DNA from: a bacterium
GTDB lineage: Bacteria > Actinomycetota > Acidimicrobiia > Acidimicrobiales > CATQHL01
Length of the DNA: 42,364 nucleotides
Assembly: GCA_026713745.1 (NCBI GenBank)
Contig: JAPONU010000155.1
Location: 1 to 42,364 of the forward strand
Reading direction: 5' to 3'
Shown: positions 33,910 through 42,085 of the stretch, one piece after another
Position numbering within the stretch: position 1 is the first letter of the stretch
Layout of the letters: each line of letters opens with the position of its first letter
Notes under the pieces: model-generated
Databases searched by the model: none
What the model was told of the DNA's origin: nothing
Seen by the model: only the letters and a program-made list of their open reading frames with translations
Translations under genes and position numbers: made by a program

Positions 33910-34656
33910 CTAGTGCGGCTCGGTGCCACGACCGAAGGGGCCCGACGGCCATCCGAAGCAGTCCACCAGGAGCCGGTCCACCTGGTCGGCTCCGGCGACC
34001 CCGTCCGCCACGATGCGCCCGGCCTCGGCCTGCAACGCAGACCAGACGCGGTTCGTGACATACCCCCAGGACCCTGCTGCATCGGCGATGACAACCGGAT
34101 TCTTGCCGGCGCGCCGGGCGACCTGTACGACGATCTCGACAGCGGCCGGCGACGTGGCCGCACCGACCACGATCTCCGCGAGCTTGTTCAACGGCGGGGG
34201 CCGGCCCCAGTGCCATCCCACGAGCCGGCCGGGCCGTTGCAGCCCGTCTGTGAGAGCGGCCAGCGGCTCGCCTCCGGAGTCCACAGCCAGCACGGCGGCG
34301 GGCGGCAGGTGCGTCTCGAGGTCTCTGAGCAGCGGCGCCAGGGTCCCGGTCCGCCCCCGGTGGCTGACGACGGCCAGGTCCGCGTTGGCGCCGGCGGTGG
34401 CGGGATCGTCGCTGAACCGGAGGCGTTCGAGCGTTTCGAGCCGTTCGTCGCTGCTGATGCGGCCCGCATCGGCTGCGGCGAGCAGGCCGAACCGGCCACC
34501 GTCCACTTCCACCCGTGCGGCTTCGAGGCCGTCGCTGTGCCCGCAGAGGGTGGTGTGATAGCCGGCGACTGCGATGATCTGCGCGATGCCGGTGCAGGCC
34601 GGGCCGGTTCCCGCCACGACGACCGTCTCGGTGGGATATTGCGTCGGAGCCACCAC
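33910..34656 (-). CDS. 3-hydroxyacyl-CoA dehydrogenase-like protein
   Basis: A 248-residue protein related to the beta-oxidation enzyme that oxidises 3-hydroxyacyl-CoA with NAD. The N-terminal Rossmann motif is VVVAGTGPACTGIAQIIAVAGYH. The catalytic His is in VGWHWGRPPPLNKLAEIV, where the usual HFFNP reads HWGRP, and the paired Glu follows. The C-terminal dimer domain has PVVIADAAGSWGYVTNRV and ADGVAGADQVDRLLVDCFGWPSGPF. The Ser of the usual N-x-S loop is not clear (AVDSGGEP). It is slightly short and divergent, so the substrate may differ. GTG 34656, eight bases after TAACAT, is preferred over GTG 34686. No thiolase or hydratase is near. Confidence 0.8.
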   Translation of the reverse strand: MVAPTQYPTETVVVAGTGPACTGIAQIIAVAGYHTTLCGHSDGLEAARVEVDGGRFGLLAAADAGRISSDERLETLERLRFSDDPATAGANADLAVVSHRGRTGTLAPLLRDLETHLPPAAVLAVDSGGEPLAALTDGLQRPGRLVGWHWGRPPPLNKLAEIVVGAATSPAAVEIVVQVARRAGKNPVVIADAAGSWGYVTNRVWSALQAEAGRIVADGVAGADQVDRLLVDCFGWPSGPFGRGTEPH

Positions 34657-34664
34657 GTCAACCG

Positions 34665-34670
34665 ATGTTA
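34665..34670 (-). promoter_or_regulatory. Probable leaderless promoter -10 box for the dehydrogenase-like gene
   Basis: TAACAT on the minus strand, eight bases before GTG 34656. It decides the start over GTG 34686, which lies upstream of the box. Confidence 0.5.
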
Positions 34671-34716
34671 GAGGCTGGCCTGGCACCCACTGCCGGTGCG
34701 GCGCCGGGCCGGCGGT

Positions 34717-37167
34717 TCAGAAAGTGCCCGCAGCCCGGTCACGGGCCGCGTAACAGGCGTCGGCCATACGCGCCGGGATCGCCTCGCACAGAGCCGTCGC
34801 CATGGCAGTGCCATGGTCGTTGTAGACCGCGTTCAACGAGGCGCCGACGTAGCACTCCTCCTGGTACGCGGGGTCGCCGAGCGAGCAGAGGCGTACGATC
34901 CGGCTCACCTCCAGCAGCGAGGAGCCGCTGATGTCCCGGCCCATGCTGCGGTAGCAGTTGTCGACCATCTCCTCGGTGACGGTGTCGCAGATGGCGAACG
35001 CCTCGGCGAAATTCTCGTCCGCGTAACCCAGGTTGTAGAGAATCCAGGAGGTCTGCATGGCGAAGCACTCGTCAACGTAGTCGTCGCCGATGACGTTGCA
35101 CGGGTAGAGGAGATCGTCGGTGCGCAGATCGGTCCGGATGCCCTGCTGTGCCGAGACGACGTTCTCCATGATCGCTCCGCCTACACAGGAGCTGAGTTCC
35201 CACCGATCCGGCAGCGTCTCGCAGTACGGGATGGAGCCGAACAGGTCGCCGTCGGTGTTCAGCATCACCCCGTGACCGAGACCGTGCACGCAGTTGTAGT
35301 GGGTGAAGGAGTACTGCTCCTGCGCCGCGGTCGTGCAGATGTTCGGCATCTCGTCGAACAGCTCGGTGCCACCGAACTGCGAGATGGCGTACTCCACGAC
35401 GCCGTGGTAGTAGCCGGACCAGCAGGCGGAGCCCTCGTAGGTGAGAGCGATCCCCACGTCCCCGTAGTGCTCGGCGGCGTCGTTGCCCAAGTCGTGCACC
35501 ACCTGGTGGCAGTCCCGGGCGATGTGGTCGTCGCTCTCGGAGAGGGCGTCGATCTCCGCCACGGCCACGTCGGCCCCCTCGGTGCGCATCACCTCGGCGA
35601 AGTAGTCCCGGTAGCAGTTCGGCTTGCCGACTGTGCGGGTGCTGCAGTCCTCCACGCTCTCGGGCGGTGCGTCGGAAAGGAGCGCAAGCGGATCGACGGA
35701 GTCCGCCGCGGCGGCCCCGCCGACCGCCGCAACCTGCGATCCGTCGACTCGCTCACCGGAGCCGAAGACGGCAGGGTTCAGTCCGGCCAGCACGGCCGCC
35801 ACGACCAGTACCGACGCCAGGGCCCCGGCCTCCAATCGAAGCGAACGAACCGGAGTGGCGCCGGCTTCCCCTGCTCGCCGGCGCCGGGCCAGCAAGCCGA
35901 GACGGCGGTCGTGGTAGGTGCCGAGCGGCAGGATGACCGCTGCCAGCAGGGCCAGCTTGACGATCAGTGCGGTGGTGTAGCCCGAACCCGAGAGCAACTC
36001 AGAGCCGGCCAGTAGCCAGGTCGAGCGCGTCCCGGTCACCACGAGCACCGCGAAGGCGCCGGCGGCCACCGGACCGAAGCGACCGAAGAGTTCGCGCAGC
36101 GTCGCCGCCCGCTCGGCCGCCGGCCGGGCCCGCCACGGGCCCGAGCCACTGACCCAGCCGACGATCAGCAGGGGCCCGAGCCAGAGGGCCGCAGCGGTCA
36201 GGTGCAACGTGGAGATCCAGATCCCGAAGGGATCCTCCGAGAGCACGGCGGTATGCGAGGTGGCCGACCCCACCGCCACGAGGGCCATCACACCCAGGCC
36301 GGCCTGCAGCAGCGTCCAGCCCGATCGAACCCGGCTCAGGCGTGGGGCCCACAGCACGAGGGCGCCGGCACCCACCGCCGCCGCCAGGAGCGTGAGCCCC
36401 ATGCCGTCCAGGAGAGCCAGTTTCAGGTCTTCGCTCACCGATCCGGTGCTGTAGCCACGCGTGACGAGGGTGATGGTGGCCGCCGCGCGCACCAGGACGC
36501 CGATGTGCAGCACAACCGCACCGCGGACCAGCGCTCGCCGCGCGCGCCGGCTGAGGATCTCCTTCGCCGGCGATCCGGGCCCCGGCCGGAGACCCCAGGC
36601 CAGCACCAGCAGCGACCCTGCCACTGCGGCGAGGCCGAAGTACCACAGGTAGCGGGCCACTCCGGCGGCGATGCTCAGGGCGCGCTCGAGCGCCGGCGTC
36701 TCGCTGAAGCCGGCCCCCGCGAGGCTGTCGCCGTCCACGACGCCCACCCCGACCACGACTTCCCCGGCAACCCTGTGGCCGTCGGGCCCGACGGTGATCC
36801 ACGAGAGCCCGTAGACGCCGTCGTCGAGTGGGGGCAGGGCGAACTCGATGACCGCCTGATCGGCGCCGATCGGCGTGAGCAACACCGGCCCGGCAACGGT
36901 GGCCCCGTCGGCGGCGATCACGTCGAGCTGCACGGTGCGGGGGTCGACGGCCTCGGCGAAGACCAGTGTCAAACGCTCGGGCGCCTCGGCGGCAATGGAG
37001 CGGTCGTCGGGGATCGTCTCCAGCAACCTGGTGTGAGCCGCCGCAGGTGACGAAGCCGTGGCCAGAACCGTCGCCACCAGGACGGCCACGGCAAGACCGC
37101 CGCCTGCAAAACGGCGGGTGATCCGCCGGCGGGGCGGGGTCATCAGGAGCCTCGACAACCCACTCAC
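34717..37167 (-). CDS. CopC-CopD copper protein fused to a novel Cys-repeat domain
   Basis: An 816-residue membrane protein from GTG 37167. It has a signal peptide, then a CopC domain (about 45-142) that would begin with His after AAA, with a second copper-ligand site in GPDGHRVAG. A CopD domain with eight predicted helices (about 168-468) follows. This part resembles YcnJ-type copper import proteins. After the last helix, residues about 505-806 form an added domain with 16 Cys. Its first half has His-rich motifs (CHQVVH, YYHGVVE, CVHGLGHGVM), and the second half has five C-x10/11-C units spaced 33-41 residues apart. Eight helices place both ends outside the cell. I know no named family for the tail. 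Copper handling is inferred from CopC-CopD. Confidence 0.88.
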   Translation of the reverse strand: MSGLSRLLMTPPRRRITRRFAGGGLAVAVLVATVLATASSPAAAHTRLLETIPDDRSIAAEAPERLTLVFAEAVDPRTVQLDVIAADGATVAGPVLLTPIGADQAVIEFALPPLDDGVYGLSWITVGPDGHRVAGEVVVGVGVVDGDSLAGAGFSETPALERALSIAAGVARYLWYFGLAAVAGSLLVLAWGLRPGPGSPAKEILSRRARRALVRGAVVLHIGVLVRAAATITLVTRGYSTGSVSEDLKLALLDGMGLTLLAAAVGAGALVLWAPRLSRVRSGWTLLQAGLGVMALVAVGSATSHTAVLSEDPFGIWISTLHLTAAALWLGPLLIVGWVSGSGPWRARPAAERAATLRELFGRFGPVAAGAFAVLVVTGTRSTWLLAGSELLSGSGYTTALIVKLALLAAVILPLGTYHDRRLGLLARRRRAGEAGATPVRSLRLEAGALASVLVVAAVLAGLNPAVFGSGERVDGSQVAAVGGAAAADSVDPLALLSDAPPESVEDCSTRTVGKPNCYRDYFAEVMRTEGADVAVAEIDALSESDDHIARDCHQVVHDLGNDAAEHYGDVGIALTYEGSACWSGYYHGVVEYAISQFGGTELFDEMPNICTTAAQEQYSFTHYNCVHGLGHGVMLNTDGDLFGSIPYCETLPDRWELSSCVGGAIMENVVSAQQGIRTDLRTDDLLYPCNVIGDDYVDECFAMQTSWILYNLGYADENFAEAFAICDTVTEEMVDNCYRSMGRDISGSSLLEVSRIVRLCSLGDPAYQEECYVGASLNAVYNDHGTAMATALCEAIPARMADACYAARDRAAGTF

Positions 37168-37174
37168 CCCCGAG

Positions 37175-37180
37175 AGCATA
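37175..37180 (-). promoter_or_regulatory. Probable leaderless promoter -10 box for the CopC-CopD fusion gene
   Basis: TATGCT on the minus strand, seven bases before GTG 37167. An ATG overlapping the box (37179) and ATG 37143 are less likely starts. Confidence 0.5.
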
Positions 37181-37230
37181 TGCCCCGGCCAGGCCCGATC
37201 AGGTCCCCGTCCCTGGTGCCGAGGCCCCCG

Positions 37231-37236
37231 TAGGCT
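37231..37236 (+). promoter_or_regulatory. Probable leaderless promoter -10 box for the MFS gene
   Basis: TAGGCT, eight bases before GTG 37245. It is divergent from the copper gene, 50 bases away. Confidence 0.55.
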
Positions 37237-37244
37237 CGCTGGAC

Positions 37245-38534
37245 GTGAACACCCTTCCGCGTGCTCGCTCCGGCGCGCTTGCAGCCCTGAGACATCGGGA
37301 CTTCGCCTTGTTCTGGTCGGCGGCGCTGCTGTCGAACGCGGCCAACTGGATGCAGCAGTTCACCGTGCCGTTCATCATGTACGAGATGACCGCCTCCAAC
37401 ACCTGGGTGGGGGCGGCGGCGTTCACCTCACTGTTCCCCGCGGTGGGTCTGGCCCCGGTGGCCGGTGTGCTGGCGGACCGGTTCTCCCGCCAGCGGGTCA
37501 TGGTCATCACCCTGTGGGTGCACACGCTGGTCTGTGTGGCGTTCGCGGTCCTGTGGATGACCGGCGAACTGACCCCTTGGCGGATTCTGGGCCTCAACCT
37601 GCTCATCGGGATCGCGCTGGGGATTCAGGCATCCAGCTGGCAGGCCCTCGTCCCGCTGCTCGTGCCGGCCTCGAGCCTGCTCTCCGCCATCCGGCTGAAT
37701 TCGGCCCAGTTCACAGCCTCCCGGGCGATCGGACCACTGACGGGCGCCGCACTGCTGAGATTCGTCGGGGCCGGCTCGGTGTTCGTGACCAACGCCGCCA
37801 CCTACGCCCTGCTGATCGTGGTGCTGGTGGCTGTGCGCCCCCGCGAGGTGGTACCGCCGGTCCGCCAGCACCTGAGGGCCTTCCTGATGGCTGGGCTGGC
37901 CTTTGTGCGGCGGCGATCGGCGCTGGTGCAGGCGGTCACAACAGGATTCGCCATGGCCTACTTCGGCGGCGCCCTGCTGCACTTGGCGGCCGGCCTCGCC
38001 AGCGAGGACTTCAAGGTCGGCGAGACCGGGCTGGCGGGTTTGATCACAGCGGCAGGAGTGGGATCGGTTATCGGGTCGACCCTCATCATTGCCTACGGCG
38101 ACCGTTTCGATCGTTCGCGGGTGGCTCGCTGGGGCCTCGGCTTGTACGCCGCGGCCCCACTGCTGGCGGCTGCGACGACCAGCTATGCCGTCGGCCTCAC
38201 CGGCTACTTCGTGAGCGGTGTGGCGCATGTCTGCGTGGCGATCTCGATGAACGCCGCCATCCAGTCCCAGGTGACCGAGGAAATGCGCGGCCGGGCGATA
38301 TCCCTCTACATCATGGGTGTGTTCGCAGGTTGGCCGCTCGGCGCGCTCGTGGGTGGCTGGATCGGCGACCACGTGGGGTTGCGGCTGGTGTTCGCCATCA
38401 ACGGGCTGATGCTGGTGGGCTATCTCGTGGCCATCCACATCCGCTGGGACGGCCTGCGTTCGATCGACGCCAACCGGGACCTCGCCGACCAAGCCGCCGC
38501 TGATCAGCCCAGTCCGCCCGGCAGCACCGCGTAG
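37245..38534 (+). CDS. MFS exporter (MFS_3/EntS-like, 12 TM)
   Basis: A 429-residue inner-membrane transporter. The first helix region is HRDFALFWSAALLSNAANWMQQFTVPF, characteristic of the EntS/tetracycline-like MFS_3 group; motif A is seen in VAGVLADRFSRQRVMV. Hydrophobic segments support 12 helices. The end is polar and disordered. The substrate could be a siderophore, drug or metabolite; none can be chosen. It is divergent from the copper gene, and its last 31 bases overlap the convergent EF-G-like gene. Confidence 0.9.
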   Translation: MNTLPRARSGALAALRHRDFALFWSAALLSNAANWMQQFTVPFIMYEMTASNTWVGAAAFTSLFPAVGLAPVAGVLADRFSRQRVMVITLWVHTLVCVAFAVLWMTGELTPWRILGLNLLIGIALGIQASSWQALVPLLVPASSLLSAIRLNSAQFTASRAIGPLTGAALLRFVGAGSVFVTNAATYALLIVVLVAVRPREVVPPVRQHLRAFLMAGLAFVRRRSALVQAVTTGFAMAYFGGALLHLAAGLASEDFKVGETGLAGLITAAGVGSVIGSTLIIAYGDRFDRSRVARWGLGLYAAAPLLAAATTSYAVGLTGYFVSGVAHVCVAISMNAAIQSQVTEEMRGRAISLYIMGVFAGWPLGALVGGWIGDHVGLRLVFAINGLMLVGYLVAIHIRWDGLRSIDANRDLADQAAADQPSPPGSTA

Positions 38535-40528
38535 TGGTCGTGGTTGGCCGTGAAGGCTCCCCTGCCACCGGTGATGGAGCGCAGATCGATCGCATAGCGC
38601 ACCAACTCCGACTCGGGGACGAGGGCCCGAACGTGCTGCTCCCCGTAGTTGCCGGTGTCGGTCCCCTGCACGATCGCCCGGCGTGAGGAGAGATCGCCGA
38701 TGACGTCGCCGAGGCATTCGCCGGGGACGCGCACGTCGACCTGAGACACCGGTTCCAGAACGACCGGGCGGGCTTGGTTCAAAGCGGCGTTGAATGCCAA
38801 CCGGCCGGCCATCTTGAAGCTCATCTCCGAGGAGTCCACCGAGTGGTACTTGCCGTCGTAGACGGTGGCACGCAGGTCGACGACCGGATACCCGTGCTGG
38901 CCGCCGTTCTCCATGGCCTCGCGGATCCCTGCCTCCACCGCCGAGATGTATTGCCGGGGAATCACCCCACCGGTGATCTCGTCGGAGAACTCGAATCCCG
39001 ATCCCCGCGACAGCGGCTCGATGCGAACGTGGGCGATGCCGAACTGGCCGTGGCCCCCGGTTTGCTTCTTGTGCTTGCCCTCGGCGGCCGCCTTGAGCGT
39101 GATCGTCTCCCGGAACGGGATCCGCAGATCCTCGATGTCCACACCCACGTTGAACTTGCGCTCGATGCGCTTCAGCGCCGTGCGAAGGTGCATGTCCCCC
39201 AGCCCCGAGAGCAGCGTCTGGCGGGTCTCGCGGGGGCGGCTCACGCGCAGCGACGGATCCTCGCCGCAGAGGCGCCGCAGGGCGTTGGAGAGCTTCTCCT
39301 CATCGGCCTTGCTGCGCGGCACCACCGCGAACGACAGCATCGGCTCGGGGGACGGCGGCGGCGCCAACTCCGTCGATCCGTCTCCGAGGGTGTCACCGGT
39401 CAGGGTGTCGGCGAGCTTGGCGACCGCTGCGATGTCGCCGGCGGCCAGTTCGGTGGCAGGCTCGCTGGTCGCCCCGCGGAGGGTCACGAGGGTGCGGACC
39501 CGCTCGTTGTCGCCGGTCCGGGAGTTCACCAGGTTCGTGTCGGCGGCCAGGGTGCCCGTCGCCACCTTGAACACCGAGACGGTGCCGAGGTACGGGTCGA
39601 CGGTCGTCTTGAACACCAGCAACACCGGCGGGGCGTCGGCAGCCAGAGCAACCGGCTCGCCTGCGGTGTCGCGCATGGGGCGCGCCGCCAGCGGCGAGGG
39701 ACCGATGCCGCAGATGTAGTTGCAGAGGCGGTCCACGCCGATCGGCGTGGTGGCGGAACCGCAGATCACCGGGAAGACCGCGGCGTCGGCGACGCCCTGC
39801 CCGAGGGTTTGCTCCAGTTCCTCCGTCGAGGGGACATCGCCTTCCAGGTAGCGCTCCAGGAGGGCGTCGTCGGCCACGACGATGCCCTCGATGAGCGACT
39901 CCCGGACCTCCTCGACGCGATCAGCCATCTCGGTGGGGATGGGGGTCTCGGTGATCGCCGTACCCTCGTAGAGCCAGGCGTCGTCGCTCAGCAGGTCGGC
40001 CACACCGCAGAAGCCCGGGCCCTCGGAAATGGGCAACTCGAGGGGGGCCACACCGCTGTCGAAAGTCTCCTGCAGCTGGGCCAACACCCCATCGAAGGAC
40101 ACGAACTCGCGGTCCAACTTGTTGACGAAGATCAGGCGCGGCTTGCCCGCCTCGGCGGCGCGCCGCCAGGCGCCGGCCACGGCGTGGTCGACTCCCGCGG
40201 TGGCGTCGACGACCATCACCAGCAGGTCGACGACTGCCATCGCTGCCCACTGCTCGCCGGCGAAGTCGAAGGATCCGGGCGTGTCCAGGAGGTTGATCTT
40301 GTGGTCGTTCCACTCGAAGGAGGCAAGCGCCATGACTTGCGAGCTGCCGCCGTCTCGCTCCTCCGGCTCGTGATCACAGACAGTGTTCTGCGCCTCGATG
40401 GCGCCCATGCGGTCCAGCGCGCCGGCTCGGAACAGCATGGCCTCCGCCAGCATGGTCTTGCCTGCGCTGCTTGAACCCACAAGCGCCACGTTGCGGATGC
40501 GTTCGGTCGGGTAGGTCTTCACCGACAC
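38504..40528 (-). CDS. EF-G-like translational GTPase (EF-G2 type)
   Basis: A 674-residue paralogue of elongation factor G. The GTP-binding motifs are GSSSAGKTML (P-loop), DTPGSFDF and NKLDRE. In EF-G the third motif reads DTPGHVDF, with a catalytic His; here it is Ser-Phe, as in other actinobacterial EF-G2 proteins where this position also varies. Domains III-V follow, with GKHKKQTGGHGQFG in domain IV. In mycobacteria the related protein does not replace EF-G in translocation (family knowledge). It is not in an str operon. GTG 40528 or the GTG two codons later may start it; the latter has AAGGGG five bases before it. It overlaps the MFS gene by 31 bases at the 3' end. Confidence 0.92.
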   Translation of the reverse strand: MSVKTYPTERIRNVALVGSSSAGKTMLAEAMLFRAGALDRMGAIEAQNTVCDHEPEERDGGSSQVMALASFEWNDHKINLLDTPGSFDFAGEQWAAMAVVDLLVMVVDATAGVDHAVAGAWRRAAEAGKPRLIFVNKLDREFVSFDGVLAQLQETFDSGVAPLELPISEGPGFCGVADLLSDDAWLYEGTAITETPIPTEMADRVEEVRESLIEGIVVADDALLERYLEGDVPSTEELEQTLGQGVADAAVFPVICGSATTPIGVDRLCNYICGIGPSPLAARPMRDTAGEPVALAADAPPVLLVFKTTVDPYLGTVSVFKVATGTLAADTNLVNSRTGDNERVRTLVTLRGATSEPATELAAGDIAAVAKLADTLTGDTLGDGSTELAPPPSPEPMLSFAVVPRSKADEEKLSNALRRLCGEDPSLRVSRPRETRQTLLSGLGDMHLRTALKRIERKFNVGVDIEDLRIPFRETITLKAAAEGKHKKQTGGHGQFGIAHVRIEPLSRGSGFEFSDEITGGVIPRQYISAVEAGIREAMENGGQHGYPVVDLRATVYDGKYHSVDSSEMSFKMAGRLAFNAALNQARPVVLEPVSQVDVRVPGECLGDVIGDLSSRRAIVQGTDTGNYGEQHVRALVPESELVRYAIDLRSITGGRGAFTANHDHYAVLPGGLG

Positions 40529-40601
40529 CCCTTCGTTCAGTTCGCTTCAGCGTGCCCGTCCGGACCGCCGAGAGTCACCGGCACTCCGGACGATGCAGCG
40601 G

Positions 40602-40607
40602 AGACTA
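40602..40607 (-). promoter_or_regulatory. Probable -10 box for the EF-G-like gene
   Basis: TAGTCT on the minus strand, with TGGCCG 17 bases farther upstream. It gives a leader of about 70 bases, so this gene uses its Shine-Dalgarno sequence. Confidence 0.4.
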
Positions 40608-40704
40608 CCGAGGCACTCCACTCCCGGCCAAGCGCACGGACTCTCGCGCATCGTTGCGGCGCTGCGGTGGCGAGTTGGCCGGCCCACCTCCGGGAGCGTC
40701 GGCG

Positions 40705-40710
40705 TAGGGT
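40705..40710 (+). promoter_or_regulatory. Probable leaderless promoter -10 box for mycothione reductase
   Basis: TAGGGT, seven bases before GTG 40718. Confidence 0.6.
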
Positions 40711-40717
40711 TTCACCC

Positions 40718-42085
40718 GTGGCGCACTTCGATTTCGTGATCGTCGGGGCAGGCTCGGGCAACTCGCTGTTGACGCCCGAACTCGAGGGCAGGCAGGTGGC
40801 CATCGTGGAGCGCGGCGAGTTCGGGGGAACCTGCCTGAACAGGGGCTGCATACCCTCCAAGATGCTTGTACACGTGGCCGACGTGGCCGAGACGGCGCGC
40901 CGATCCGGGCGACTGGGGGTGGAGGCACGCGTCGAGGAGGTCCGCTGGCCCGAGATCACCGAGCGGGTCTTCGGGCGCATCGATCCCATCGCGGCGGCCG
41001 GGGAGGACTACCGGCGCGGGTTGCAGGACGTCGTCGTCTACAAGGGTCAGGCCCGCTTCAAGGGTCCACGCCGCCTGGAGGTGAACGGTTCGGAGATCAC
41101 CGGTGACGCCGTGGTGTTGGCGGCAGGGGCGCGGCCCTTCGTCCCGCCGCACCCGGACCTCACGTCGGTGGAGTACCACACCTCCGACGGGATCATGCGT
41201 CTCCCGGAGCCCCCGGAGCGCCTGCTGGTCTGGGGCGGCGGTTACATCGCGGCCGAGATGGCGCACGTCTTCGGCGCGGCGGGCAGCGAGGTGACCATCG
41301 TGAACAGGGGCCCGCGCCTGTTGCGCGCCGAAGATCTCGACGTGAGCGAAGCATTCACCGCCGCCTACCGGCGCCGCTTCAGGGTGCTCACCGATTCGCA
41401 GCCCATCGGCGCCACGAGCATGTCCGGGGGTGGGGTCGCGCTCGATGTGCGCCACTCCTCGGGGACCGAGACGCTGCGAGCCGACGTGTTGCTCGTCGCC
41501 GCCGGGCGGGTGCCCAACGGCGATGAACTCGCCGTGGGCACCGCCGGCGTGGCGCTGGACGACGCCGGGTACGTGGTCGTCGACCGCTACGGCCGCACGA
41601 CCGCCGACGGCGTGTGGGCGCTGGGCGATATCTGCAACCCGAACCAGCTCAAGCACGTAGCGAATGCCGAGGCGCGGGTGATCGCCCACAACCTGGCACA
41701 TCCCGGCGACCTGCGCCCGGTGGCGCTCGGGCCGATCCCCCACGCTGTCTTCGCTTCGCCGCAGGTGGCCTCGGTGGGGTACACCGAACAGGAACTCGCC
41801 GCCTCAGGCCGACCGTACCTCCGCTCGCTGCGACCCTACGGCGACACCGCCTACGGGTGGGCGATGGAAGACACCGGCAGTTTCTGCAAGCTGCTATCGG
41901 ATCCGGTCACCGATCGCCTGCTCGGCGCGCACATCTGCGGGCCCGATGCCGCGGTGCTGTTGCAGCAACTGGTGCAGGCGATGGCCTTCGACCTGAGCGT
42001 CACCCAGATCGCCTCGGGGCAGTTGTACATCCATCCGGCCCTCAGCGAGGTGGTCGAGCAGGCGCTGTTGGGCCTGGGGCAGTGA
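40718..42085 (+). CDS. mtr: Mycothione reductase
   Basis: A flavoprotein that reduces mycothiol disulfide with NADPH, keeping the actinobacterial thiol buffer reduced. The 455-residue product begins FDFVIVGAGSGNSLL (FAD site). The redox-active Cys pair is in GGTCLNRGCIPSKM. Then VFGRIDPIAAAGEDYRRG and YHTSDGIMRLPEPPE, which recall mycobacterial Mtr rather than lipoamide dehydrogenase. The NADPH site is VWGGGYIAAEMAHVFGAAG. The end has YGDTAYGWAMEDT and YIHPALSEVVEQALLGL, containing the catalytic His. It implies mycothiol synthesis elsewhere in the genome. GTG 40718 is leaderless by promoter position. The stop overlaps the next gene as GTGA. Confidence 0.93.
   Translation: MAHFDFVIVGAGSGNSLLTPELEGRQVAIVERGEFGGTCLNRGCIPSKMLVHVADVAETARRSGRLGVEARVEEVRWPEITERVFGRIDPIAAAGEDYRRGLQDVVVYKGQARFKGPRRLEVNGSEITGDAVVLAAGARPFVPPHPDLTSVEYHTSDGIMRLPEPPERLLVWGGGYIAAEMAHVFGAAGSEVTIVNRGPRLLRAEDLDVSEAFTAAYRRRFRVLTDSQPIGATSMSGGGVALDVRHSSGTETLRADVLLVAAGRVPNGDELAVGTAGVALDDAGYVVVDRYGRTTADGVWALGDICNPNQLKHVANAEARVIAHNLAHPGDLRPVALGPIPHAVFASPQVASVGYTEQELAASGRPYLRSLRPYGDTAYGWAMEDTGSFCKLLSDPVTDRLLGAHICGPDAAVLLQQLVQAMAFDLSVTQIASGQLYIHPALSEVVEQALLGLGQ

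Noticed and set aside
38774..40474. 566-residue plus-strand frame opposite the EF-G-like gene
   Set aside because: It is a shadow with shadow-like composition. The opposite strand has full GTPase motifs.
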